Below the pieces are notes generated by a model. That model was not told the DNA's origin and did not search any database. It saw only the letters and a program-made list of their open reading frames with translations. From an uncultured Oscillospiraceae bacterium (lineage in GTDB: Bacteria > Bacillota > Clostridia > Oscillospirales > Oscillospiraceae), in assembly GCA_900768135.1 (NCBI GenBank), contig CAAGBT010000025.1:1-64000 (forward strand): a DNA stretch of 64,000 bases. Direction: 5' to 3'. Of this stretch, positions 8,764-16,333 are shown one piece after another; position 1 is the stretch's first letter; each line of letters starts with the position of its first letter. The translations under genes were made by a program, and so were the position numbers.

Positions 8764-9648
8764 TTGAATAAACTCAACCGTGCGATCGATCGTTTCTGCA
8801 TCCTGCATCCGAATTTTGGCATCCCCAACCTGATGCTCTATGTCGTGATCGGCAATATTGCCGTTGGTCTTCTCTCCCGCTTTTCTACCGCCGCAGCGGA
8901 CTTTCTCGGCTTCTTCGCCTTCTCGCTCGACGGCCTGCTCCACGGGCAGGTCTGGCGGCTGGTCACGTTTGTTCTCATTCCCGAAAGCACCAGCCCATTC
9001 TATCTGCTGATCACCTGCTACTTTTACTACTGGATCGGCTCCACGCTCGAGCGCCAGTGGGGTACGGCCAAATTCACCACCTATTACCTCTCCGGTATGC
9101 TGCTCACGGTCGTTGGCGCAAGCATCGTCAGCCTGATCGTCGGCGGCAGTCTCCCGGTCTACGGCGCGAATTATGTCAACTTTGCCATGTTCATGGCATT
9201 TGCGCTGCTCTATCCCGACACGCAGGTGCTGCTCTTCTTCTTCATCCCCATCCGCATGAAGTGGCTTGCGTATATCGATGTGTTCTATTTCTTCTTCGAC
9301 ATTGCCCGCTACATTTCCTCCGGCGTGTGGTACTATGCCATTTTGCCGGTGGTCGCGCTTTTGAACTTCGTCATCTTCTTCTGGCCGGAGCTTACGCGCT
9401 TTTTCAAGCTGGAACACCGCCAGAACAGGCAGGCCTCGCACTTCCACAACACGGTGCGTTCCCAGCAGCGGCAGGAGCAGTACCAACAGCAGACGCAGGG
9501 CTTCCGCCACAAGTGCGCCGTGTGCGGCCGCACGGATGTGACCAACCCGGAGCTTCAGTTCCGCTATTGCAGCAAATGCGCGGGCTATCACTGCTTCTGC
9601 TCCGATCATATTTTCAACCACGTCCACTTTACGGACGAGCAGCCATAA
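8764..9648 (+). CDS. rhomboid-fold membrane protein with C-terminal zinc-ribbon-like segment, probably not a protease
   Basis: A 294-residue protein with about six membrane helices between residues 20 and 215. The layout resembles rhomboids (GQVWRLVTFVLIPES in the position of the WR-containing L1 loop, YYLSGML). In active rhomboids the fourth helix carries GxSG and a later helix a His. Here the equivalent stretch reads YGANYVNFAMFMAFALLYP and no matching His is seen. After a Gln-rich linker (QQRQEQYQQQTQ) comes CAVC, then YCSKC and CFCSDH, a possible zinc ribbon. Initiation is probably TTG 8764 behind CGAGGT. The function is unknown. Confidence 0.7.
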   Translation: MNKLNRAIDRFCILHPNFGIPNLMLYVVIGNIAVGLLSRFSTAAADFLGFFAFSLDGLLHGQVWRLVTFVLIPESTSPFYLLITCYFYYWIGSTLERQWGTAKFTTYYLSGMLLTVVGASIVSLIVGGSLPVYGANYVNFAMFMAFALLYPDTQVLLFFFIPIRMKWLAYIDVFYFFFDIARYISSGVWYYAILPVVALLNFVIFFWPELTRFFKLEHRQNRQASHFHNTVRSQQRQEQYQQQTQGFRHKCAVCGRTDVTNPELQFRYCSKCAGYHCFCSDHIFNHVHFTDEQP

Positions 9649-9665
9649 GCAAGGGAGGCATTTTT

Positions 9666-10229
9666 ATGGCTTATACCAGAGAGCAGGCTTGGGAGCTTCT
9701 CACGCAGTACAACAAGGGTGAATTCCACCTGAAGCACGCCAACATCGTCGCTGATGTGATGCGCTGGTATGCGGAAGCGCTCGGTTATGGCGCCGAGGCA
9801 GATTTCTGGGAGGTCGTTGGGCTTCTGCACGACCTTGACTTTGAGAGGTACCCCGATCAGCACTGTATCAAGTCGCAGGAGATCATGCGCGAACACGGAC
9901 TTGACGAACGGCTCATCCGCGCTACCGCAAGCCATGGCTACGGGCTGCACTTTGAAGGGCTGCCTGAGCCGCAGCACGAGATGGAGAAAGTTCTCTTCGC
10001 CACGGACGAGCTGACCGGTCTCATCGGGGCAGTCGCGCTCATGCGGCCAAGCAGGAGCGTCAGCGACCTCGAAGTCAAATCCGTCAGGAAAAAGTACAAG
10101 GACAAGAAGTTTGCCGCCGGTTGCTCCCGCGAGGTCATTGAGCGCGGCGCGGAAATGCTCGGCTGGGATCTCGACAAGCTGATTGGGCAGACGATCCTCG
10201 CCATGCGTGCAAGCAGTCATGTGGAATAA
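9666..10229 (+). CDS. HD-domain phosphohydrolase-like protein
   Basis: A 187-residue HD-domain protein. The ligand order is seen as FHLKHANIVADVM, then LLHDLDFERYPDQH with the HD pair, RATASHGY, and the distal Asp in FATDELTGL. This is the HDIG-type arrangement of metal-dependent phosphohydrolases. The substrate cannot be deduced. It starts 17 bp after the rhomboid-like gene with ribosome-binding site GGGAGGC and is probably cotranscribed with it. The C-terminal region (SVRKKYKDKKFAAGCSREVIERG) recurs in unannotated clostridial HD proteins. Confidence 0.85.
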   Translation: MAYTREQAWELLTQYNKGEFHLKHANIVADVMRWYAEALGYGAEADFWEVVGLLHDLDFERYPDQHCIKSQEIMREHGLDERLIRATASHGYGLHFEGLPEPQHEMEKVLFATDELTGLIGAVALMRPSRSVSDLEVKSVRKKYKDKKFAAGCSREVIERGAEMLGWDLDKLIGQTILAMRASSHVE

Positions 10230-10286
10230 CGCCCCTGCATAAATTATTAGCGGTCCTCTATTGTCCGCAGAAAGGAAGGTGCTTTC

Positions 10287-10967
10287 ATGAGCGATTTTAC
10301 CCCGACGCCCACCCCCAGCTACAGCGGAAAGCTTCGCAACCATATGCTGCTGGTGCCTGAGTGCATCAGTGAATGCAGCGGTATCCGTATTTTCGGACGG
10401 ACGATCAAGTCCTTCGTTTTCTCCACCGATGTTGCCACGATCGCCAGCTGCAATGCCGATGCGGTCATTGCCGTTTATCCCTTCACTCCTCAGCCGCGCA
10501 TTGTGCGCGCGGTCATCAGCGTGGCGGATATGCCGGTATTTGTCGGCGTTGGCGGCGGCTTCACCTCCGGCGCACGTTCTGTGGCTCAGGCAATGGAGGC
10601 CGAACACTGCGGCGCTTACGGCGTTGTTCTCAACGCGCCTGTCTCCGCCGATATCCTGCGCGACATCAAGTCGCACATTGATATTCCGGTCGTCGCCACC
10701 ATTGTTTCCGCCACGCAGGACACCGAGGCGCGCATTGCCGCAGGGGTCGATATTCTGAATGTTTCCGCCGCAGCGGAAACGCCGCAGCTCGTTGCCGCGC
10801 TCCGCGCGCGCCATCCCGAGATCCCCATCATTGCCACGGGAGGCCCCAGAGACGAGACGATCCGCAAGACCATTGCCGCCGGTGCGAACGCCGTCACCTA
10901 CACGCCGCCTGATAACGGCGTGCTGCTGGCCGACATCATGCACGCGCACCGCGAGCGCTACCGGTAA
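10287..10967 (+). CDS. TIM-barrel protein of unknown function
   Basis: A 226-residue alpha/beta-barrel protein. Alternating strands are visible: ADAVIAVYPF, MPVFVGVGGGF, YGVVLNAPV, IPVVATIVS, ILNVSAAAE, IPIIATGGP and AVTYTPP. The late strands ending IPIIATGGPRDET and GANAVTYTPP resemble the phosphate-binding end of ribulose-phosphate-binding barrels such as aldolases and epimerases. Database homologues in Firmicutes usually carry only a generic hydrolase label. The ribosome-binding site AAGGAAGG precedes ATG 10287. It is the third gene of a run with the rhomboid-like and HD genes. Confidence 0.7.
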   Translation: MSDFTPTPTPSYSGKLRNHMLLVPECISECSGIRIFGRTIKSFVFSTDVATIASCNADAVIAVYPFTPQPRIVRAVISVADMPVFVGVGGGFTSGARSVAQAMEAEHCGAYGVVLNAPVSADILRDIKSHIDIPVVATIVSATQDTEARIAAGVDILNVSAAAETPQLVAALRARHPEIPIIATGGPRDETIRKTIAAGANAVTYTPPDNGVLLADIMHAHRERYR

Positions 10968-10978
10968 AATGCCTATCA

Positions 10979-11013
10979 AAAAATGCTGGCTCATAAGAGC
11001 CAGCATTTTTTAT
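10979..11013 (+). terminator. bidirectional terminator between convergent genes
   Basis: AAAATGCTGGCTC and GAGCCAGCATTTT form a stem of more than 12 bp around ATAA, with T-runs on both strands. It separates the barrel gene (+) and the lipoprotein gene (-). Confidence 0.85.
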
Positions 11014-11026
11014 TCCGCTTTGCGCC

Positions 11027-12385
11027 TCAGTACGGATATGGGAATGCAGAGAACACCGCGCGGCCGTCCTTAATCATAAAGGGATACTCGTAGGATTCTG
11101 TTTTTCCGGTATCCGTCCACGTCTGCGCAGTATCGTCCCATTCCAGCAGCGCGACTGTCTGCGTCAGCACGCCGCCGTCTCCATCGAGCGCAACGCTGCG
11201 GGTATCCTTCCCCAGGCTCTCGTTGCTGCCTCTGCCTGCGGACATGGCGTAAAGTCTGCCGTCAATGTCGCGGTAGCGCTGCCCGGCGCTATCCAGCCAC
11301 TCGCCGGCAAGCTCCGGCGTGACGTACCGGCACAGCAGCGCGTGAAGATCCTTCATCGTCTTCACGCCGTCGATATCTGTCAGATAATAAAGGCTGCCGT
11401 CCACCTCAGATGTCACATTGCTGTCCATCGGCGGATCGCCCATGTAAAACCACGCCCACAGCGTTGCCGCGCTGTCGAAATTCGCCAGAATACGCTGCTC
11501 CTGCGAAACGTCCAGAAGCTCCTTCGCGTGGTCGCTGAGCGCATTGTAAAAGGCGCTGTACGGCACCTCAAATATCTGCGGTCCCGCCGCATACGGCGCG
11601 ATGATGTAGGTGTCGAAAACCACCGTCATTCCAGAGGACGTGAAATAGAACGATGCAAACGATGGAAAATCCGGCAAATAGGAGCTGTAGTCGTCAAAAT
11701 ATCCCTCATTCAGGTTCTTCTCATAGATCTGGCGGTCCATCTCATAACCGGCCAGCTGCTGCACAGAGAATCCGTTCAGATCGCCCTCCTCCGAGGACAG
11801 ATCGTCGATCGTCAAAAATTCGCCCGCCGTCAGGTCAAAGTTCCACGCGCGGGTGACGAAATTCGGATGCACGCCGCCGTAGTAGGTGTAATTCTCCGCC
11901 GCGACGCTCAGAAGCTTCCCCTCGGTCATGTAGGTCTGTGTCAGACTGAGTTCGCTCGCCCAGTAGCTGCCCAAAAAGACCGACGTGTCGTTTTTCGCGT
12001 AGTACTCTTTGGCCTCCTTTGCCATCTCTCCTGCGTCCGCGCGCAGCGCAGCGAGTACATTTTCCATCTCCGCGTTGAACGCCGCCTGCACCCGGAGCTG
12101 CGCCGTCTCGCCCGCGCCGCCGTTCGCCGTCACATCCTCTGCAGCGTCGTAGACCGTACCGTCTGCGTTCCGCAGCTCGAGCTGCGGCAGCTCGTAGTAC
12201 TCAGAGAGCAGCGGTGTGCCGTCGTCGGCCTTGTATTCGTTTTCGTAGACCTGCACCGCGACCTCAAAGTGCAGCGCGTGTTCCTGCGGCGTAGTGTCCT
12301 CCGGCCCGCCGTCCGTCCCTGCTCCGCAGGCGGCAAGGTTCAGCGCCAGCGCGCAGCTGAGCAGCAATCCCATCCATTTTTTCAT
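11027..12385 (-). CDS. secreted lipoprotein with RsiV/PdaC-like (DUF3298) region
   Basis: A 452-residue exported lipoprotein. The N terminus MKKWMGLLLSCALALNLAAC is a signal peptide ending in a lipobox, with lipidation at Cys20. The middle part, with ENYTYYGGVHPN, FDLTAGEFLTIDDL and then VVFDTYIIAPYAAGPQIFEV, matches the paired DUF4163/DUF3298 modules of PdaC and RsiV proteins, which act at the cell wall. The C-terminal roughly 130 residues (from WAWFYMGDPP) resemble IseA-type DL-endopeptidase inhibitors, more tentatively. I start at 12385, where AAAGGAGAACAACA precedes the ATG. It lies 13 bp after tmcAL and is cotranscribed with it. Confidence 0.75.
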   Translation of the reverse strand: MKKWMGLLLSCALALNLAACGAGTDGGPEDTTPQEHALHFEVAVQVYENEYKADDGTPLLSEYYELPQLELRNADGTVYDAAEDVTANGGAGETAQLRVQAAFNAEMENVLAALRADAGEMAKEAKEYYAKNDTSVFLGSYWASELSLTQTYMTEGKLLSVAAENYTYYGGVHPNFVTRAWNFDLTAGEFLTIDDLSSEEGDLNGFSVQQLAGYEMDRQIYEKNLNEGYFDDYSSYLPDFPSFASFYFTSSGMTVVFDTYIIAPYAAGPQIFEVPYSAFYNALSDHAKELLDVSQEQRILANFDSAATLWAWFYMGDPPMDSNVTSEVDGSLYYLTDIDGVKTMKDLHALLCRYVTPELAGEWLDSAGQRYRDIDGRLYAMSAGRGSNESLGKDTRSVALDGDGGVLTQTVALLEWDDTAQTWTDTGKTESYEYPFMIKDGRAVFSAFPYPY

Positions 12386-12398
12386 TGTTGTTCTCCTT

Positions 12399-13616
12399 TC
12401 ACAGGGTCGGTCCGTCATCCCTGATGATCGCCGGTCCGCTCGTCCATGCGCTGCCGCCCTTCGCCTGACGCAAGTCGGGATAGGCCAGCGCATATTGATC
12501 TTCCGCGCGCGCCGTGAGGGCAAAAAGCGCTTGCGCTTCCCCGCTCAGCGCACGCACGTCGGCGCTTTTGGTCAGCACCGGCACGCGCGCCGTCTGCTTC
12601 ATCCGCTTCAGCAGCGCCTGCCCGCGTCCGTTGAAAGCCAGCACCCGCAGGTACGGCACGCGCTGCGGCATATCCAGCGCTGTTACGCCGAGGTATGTCG
12701 CCAGCAGCATTCGCCGCAGCCGCGCATAGGCGTAGCGCTTGGACTTCGCCGCGGCGAGGATGCCGTCGATCGCCGTTTCGCGCTGCACGGCGTCGTAGAA
12801 GCGGTGGTACAGCCCCTCGTTCCCGCCGTCAAACGGAGCAAAGTCCGCCTCCTCCATCATGCGGAGCCTTGAAAGGATCGCGCGCTCCGCATTCGCCAGC
12901 TCCACCGGCGCGCGGCCGGCCGCGCATTCCCGCGCGTAAACGGCGGCACTCTCCGCCGTCAGAAAAGCGGAGGCATCTTCCTCGTGCGCGAGCAGCGCGC
13001 GGATATGGCTTGCCGAAGCAATTCCATCCGCGCTCCCGCCGTCGTGCGCCGCCCCCCTGCGCCGGAGTGCCAGCGGCGCGATAGAGCTGCTGCTTTGCAG
13101 CAGCGCCTTGCAGTATTCCACGCCGAGAATGTCGTTCGGCTCTCTGAGTACATCCGCATCGCCACCGATGAGCGCCTTTGCAGCCGCTTCCCGTGCTGCG
13201 GCAAAGGATAAGCCCTTTGCAAGCTCTCGGCGCAGCCGCCCGGGAAACCCTTCGCACAGCAGCGCCTCCGCCGTATGCAGCAGCCGCGCCGTGTCGCCGC
13301 ACTCGCTGCCGAAAACCAGCGTATCGACAAGCCCCGTCGCCGCAAGCGTCATAACGCCGCCGCGCGCAAACCCTTCGGCCGAAGAGATCGCCCACGGAAG
13401 CGGCAGCTCGATCACCAGATCCGCGCCGCCGTATACCGCCGCCTCGGCGCGCGCCTGCGCACGCATAATGGCGAAATCCCCCCGCTGGACAAAATCGCCG
13501 CTCATAGCGCAGACCACGGCGGTATCTTCGCCGAGACGGCGGCGCAGCTCCGCGATCTGCCAGGCGTGACCGCGATGGAAGGGGTTATATTCGCATATTA
13601 TACCAGCAGTTTTCAT
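12399..13616 (-). CDS. tmcAL: tRNA(Met) cytidine acetate ligase
   Basis: A 405-residue protein of the YlbM/TmcAL family, which activates acetate with ATP and acetylates the wobble cytidine of elongator tRNA-Met. The nucleotidyltransferase signature GIICEYNPFHRGH (HxGH) opens the protein. AVVCAMSGDFVQRGDFAI, GADLVIELPLPWA and LREPNDILGVEYCKAL follow in the expected order. The size is normal for the family. The gene is divergent from ackA, the enzyme for acetate and acetyl phosphate interconversion; the shared intergenic region is suggestive, but there is no evidence of coregulation. Confidence 0.93.
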   Translation of the reverse strand: MKTAGIICEYNPFHRGHAWQIAELRRRLGEDTAVVCAMSGDFVQRGDFAIMRAQARAEAAVYGGADLVIELPLPWAISSAEGFARGGVMTLAATGLVDTLVFGSECGDTARLLHTAEALLCEGFPGRLRRELAKGLSFAAAREAAAKALIGGDADVLREPNDILGVEYCKALLQSSSSIAPLALRRRGAAHDGGSADGIASASHIRALLAHEEDASAFLTAESAAVYARECAAGRAPVELANAERAILSRLRMMEEADFAPFDGGNEGLYHRFYDAVQRETAIDGILAAAKSKRYAYARLRRMLLATYLGVTALDMPQRVPYLRVLAFNGRGQALLKRMKQTARVPVLTKSADVRALSGEAQALFALTARAEDQYALAYPDLRQAKGGSAWTSGPAIIRDDGPTL

Positions 13617-13666
13617 AAAAGTCCTCTCAAAGCGGTTACAAAAGAGTTACGTTTTGTTAAATTTGC

Positions 13667-13694
13667 TTGTGTTTGGAAAAATATTTGCTATAAT
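13667..13694 (+). promoter_or_regulatory. sigma-A promoter of ackA
   Basis: TTGTGT (13667-13672) and TATAAT (13689-13694) are spaced by 16 bp, with a TTTGC extension just before the -10. The ackA leader is about 90 nt. Confidence 0.7.
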
Positions 13695-13790
13695 AGACGC
13701 TGTATTGAATTCTGCACGCCGATGGTTTTTCTTCATTCTATCGGAAATTCGGGCGCAATGCAAGCCGCCCCTGGAAAAAGGAGTATACTT

Positions 13791-14990
13791 ATGAACGTTT
13801 TGGTCATCAATGCAGGTTCTTCCTCTTTGAAGTATCAGCTGCTCAACCCCACCACGGGCAAGCTGCTTGCCAAGGGCCTTTGCGAACGCATTGGCATCGA
13901 CGGCCGCTTTACCTACAAGCCTCAGCTGCCCGGCAAGGAAGCGGTAAAGGAAGCCGCCGTCTCCATGCCGACCCACAGCGAGGCCATCCAGGCCGTTCTT
14001 GATGCGCTGGTCGATGAAAAGAACGGCGTGATCGGCTCGATGAAGGAGATCGACGCCGTTGGCCACCGCGTCGTCCACGGCGGGGAGAAATTCGCCAAGT
14101 CCGTCGTCATCACCGACGAGGTCATGCAGGCGATTGAGGACTGCAATCCCCTTGCCCCGCTGCACAATCCCGCCAACATCATTGGCATCAAGGCCTGCCA
14201 GCAGCTCATGCCCGGCGTGCCGATGGTCGCCGTGTTCGATACCGCTTTCCACCAGACGATGCCCCCGGTCGCCTATACCTATGCTCTGCCCTATGAATAC
14301 TATGAAAAGGACAAGGTGCGCCGCTACGGCTTCCACGGCACCTCCCACAAGTACGTCGCCCAGCGCGCCGCCGATATGCTCGGCAAGCCCATCGAGCAGC
14401 TCAAGCTGATCTCCTGCCACCTTGGCAACGGCTCGTCCGTCACCGCGATCGACGGCGGCAGGAGCGTGGATACCTCCATGGGCTTCACCCCGCTGGCCGG
14501 TCTGCCGATGGGTACCCGCGCGGGCGACCTCGACGCCGGTATCCTTGAATTCCTGATGAACAAGTACGGCATGGACATCACTCAGATGCTCACCGTGCTG
14601 AACAAGAAGTCCGGTATGCAGGGCATCAGCGGCGTCAGCTCCGACTTCCGCGACCTTGAACTGGGCGCCGAGCAGGGCAACACGCGCTGCGCGCTCGCCC
14701 GCGACAAGTTCGCCTACGAAGTCAAAAAGTACATCGGTGCGTATGCCGCTGCGATGGGCGGCGTGGACGCCATCATCTTCACTGCCGGTGTGGGCGAGAA
14801 CGATGTGCCCGAACGCATGGCGATCGCCGGCGGGCTTGAGTTCATGGGCGTTAAAATGGACGAGGACGCCAATAAGGTCCGCGGCGAAGAGCGCGTCATT
14901 TCCGCGCCCGACTCCAAGGTCACCGTCCTGCTCATCCCCACCAACGAAGAGCTGATGATCGCCATGGATACTGAGGCCCTTGTCGGCTGA
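13791..14990 (+). CDS. ackA: acetate kinase
   Basis: A 399-residue acetate kinase that converts acetyl phosphate and ADP to acetate and ATP at the end of acetogenic fermentation. Family signatures are NVLVINAGSSSLKYQL at the N terminus and GFHGTSHKYVAQRA. Others are CHLGNGSSVTAIDGGRSVDT, MGFTPLAGLPMGTRAGDLD and the C-terminal FTAGVGENDVPER. Length is normal. The start is ATG 13791, preceded by AAAAAGGAG. No pta gene is adjacent. The long upstream extension of the open frame has no translation signal and is ignored. Confidence 0.98.
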   Translation: MNVLVINAGSSSLKYQLLNPTTGKLLAKGLCERIGIDGRFTYKPQLPGKEAVKEAAVSMPTHSEAIQAVLDALVDEKNGVIGSMKEIDAVGHRVVHGGEKFAKSVVITDEVMQAIEDCNPLAPLHNPANIIGIKACQQLMPGVPMVAVFDTAFHQTMPPVAYTYALPYEYYEKDKVRRYGFHGTSHKYVAQRAADMLGKPIEQLKLISCHLGNGSSVTAIDGGRSVDTSMGFTPLAGLPMGTRAGDLDAGILEFLMNKYGMDITQMLTVLNKKSGMQGISGVSSDFRDLELGAEQGNTRCALARDKFAYEVKKYIGAYAAAMGGVDAIIFTAGVGENDVPERMAIAGGLEFMGVKMDEDANKVRGEERVISAPDSKVTVLLIPTNEELMIAMDTEALVG

Positions 14991-15179
14991 GCGTGCGCAA
15001 ACAGCATCCGGAAGTGAACGAAGGGCTGCGGAAGCAATGCTCCCGTCACTGTGCGCCGGTTTGCCGCCGGAGCGGATAACCGGCAGCTTTGGAAACTCGA
15101 AAACGGCTATCTCGCCGAAATCGGCGAGGCGGTATTCCGCAGGCGCTGCATTCGCGCATCTTTCCTGATATCACGATTC

Positions 15180-15216
15180 AAAAGGCCCTGTCCGGCTGTG
15201 CCGGACAGGGCCTTTT
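15180..15216 (-). terminator. bidirectional terminator between ackA and the EFR1 gene
   Basis: AAAAGGCCCTGTCCGG and its exact complement form a stem of about 15 bp around a CTGTG loop, with T-runs on both strands. The interval 14991-15179 shows no gene that I can support. Confidence 0.85.
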
Positions 15217-15233
15217 CCTTTGGAGCCTTGCTG

Positions 15234-16058
15234 TTATTCTGTAAAGATCCTGTCCTCCGCCCGGCGCGTATAGTCGCGCTCGAGCATCGCGCGGTGTGAG
15301 AGAAACGCGGGATCGTCGAAGTACTTCGCGCCCACAGGGCAGTTGCGCACGCAGGAATGGCACTTGATGCAAATGCCAGCAACCTCGGTCACATCGTCAG
15401 GATTGATGGAACCCATCGGGCAGAGGGAAGCGCACACGCCGCAGCGGATGCACTTCTCAGGATCGGTCTTCGGCTTCGCCTTGAGAAAGGCCTTTGGCTC
15501 GCCGTCCAGTCCCAGCGGGCGATAGTACGGCGCGTCAGCGTTGCCGCTCACTGTAACAGGTGATGGATACTGCGTCATCTTCACAATGCGACCCACAACT
15601 GCCGAACCAAGCTTTGCCAGCTCAGTCATATCCTCGTGGTCGGGCCGTCCCCCCGCCAGCGCGTCGGTAAAGGCGTGGCGGCAGGCAAACGCGCCGGCGC
15701 CGATGGTGTGGAAGCCGTCCGCTTCCAGGCAGGCGCAAAGCTCGGCAAGGGAATTGTCAAAGCTGCGGTTGCCGAATGTCACGACCGGCACGGCAAGCGC
15801 GCCGCCTCCGGCAAAGCCGGTTTTGACAAATTCAAGCAGCTTGTTGGGGAGCTTTCCCGCATAAGTCGGCATTCCGAAGACAACAAGGTCCCCCTCGGCA
15901 AAAGCATAGGTTTCCTCGCGCGCGGCGGGCAGCGTAAAGTCGCGCACCTCCAGCGGGACCTCAAAGCTGACGGCAAGGGCGTTGGCAAGGGTCGTTGTGA
16001 TCTTGCGGGTATTGCCGGTAGCGCTGAAATAAACTGCATAGACCTGAGAGATATTCAT
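15234..16058 (-). CDS. EFR1-type flavodoxin-ferredoxin fusion
   Basis: A 274-residue fusion protein. Residues 1-160 form a flavodoxin-like domain with the FMN phosphate loop FSATGNTRKI and GMPTYAGKLPNKL. Residues 195-250 form a 2[4Fe-4S] ferredoxin: CIRCGVCASLCP and CIKCHSCVRNCP. This order defines the EFR1 family of clostridial electron carriers, whose partners are mostly unknown. It is cytoplasmic. It is the last gene of the long minus-strand run and follows a small Cys-rich protein gene after 44 bp. A terminator lies just beyond its stop. Confidence 0.9.
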   Translation of the reverse strand: MNISQVYAVYFSATGNTRKITTTLANALAVSFEVPLEVRDFTLPAAREETYAFAEGDLVVFGMPTYAGKLPNKLLEFVKTGFAGGGALAVPVVTFGNRSFDNSLAELCACLEADGFHTIGAGAFACRHAFTDALAGGRPDHEDMTELAKLGSAVVGRIVKMTQYPSPVTVSGNADAPYYRPLGLDGEPKAFLKAKPKTDPEKCIRCGVCASLCPMGSINPDDVTEVAGICIKCHSCVRNCPVGAKYFDDPAFLSHRAMLERDYTRRAEDRIFTE

Positions 16059-16102
16059 GCTGGCTGCCTTCTTTCTATAATATTCGGGGCGCTGCCCGGT
16101 CG

Positions 16103-16315
16103 TTACAGGGAAAAATCCTCCGCCGAATGCTTGCCGCTTAAGCTTGCAGGGCGCGGCGGGATGCGCTTGAGCGGATCATAGGAAAAGCGGCGGCAGTGTC
16201 CGGCAGGATCGACCACCCCTCGGCGGGAACAGACGACCTGCCCATCGCTGATCACGCGCCCGCTTTCACAGTAGGCGCAGCACTTTTCAATATCCTTGCG
16301 GAAAAAGCGGAACAC
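16103..16315 (-). CDS. small Cys-rich protein of unknown function
   Basis: A 70-residue protein with cysteines at CCAYCESG, VVCSRRG and GHCRRFSYDPLKR. The CxxC plus two further Cys could hold a metal or an iron-sulfur centre. The C-terminal FSYDPLKRIPP is compact and basic. I recall similar conserved hypothetical proteins in Clostridia but no function. It lies 18 bp after the clpE stop and before the EFR1 gene, so the three are likely cotranscribed. A link to redox or metal handling is inference. Confidence 0.7.
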   Translation of the reverse strand: MFRFFRKDIEKCCAYCESGRVISDGQVVCSRRGVVDPAGHCRRFSYDPLKRIPPRPASLSGKHSAEDFSL

Positions 16316-16333
16316 GGTTTCTCCTCTCCCCTC

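Noticed and set aside
14991..15179. A possible degenerate coding remnant after ackA.
   Set aside because: Open frames exist but without a start signal, recognisable motif or consistent frame, so it is treated as intergenic.
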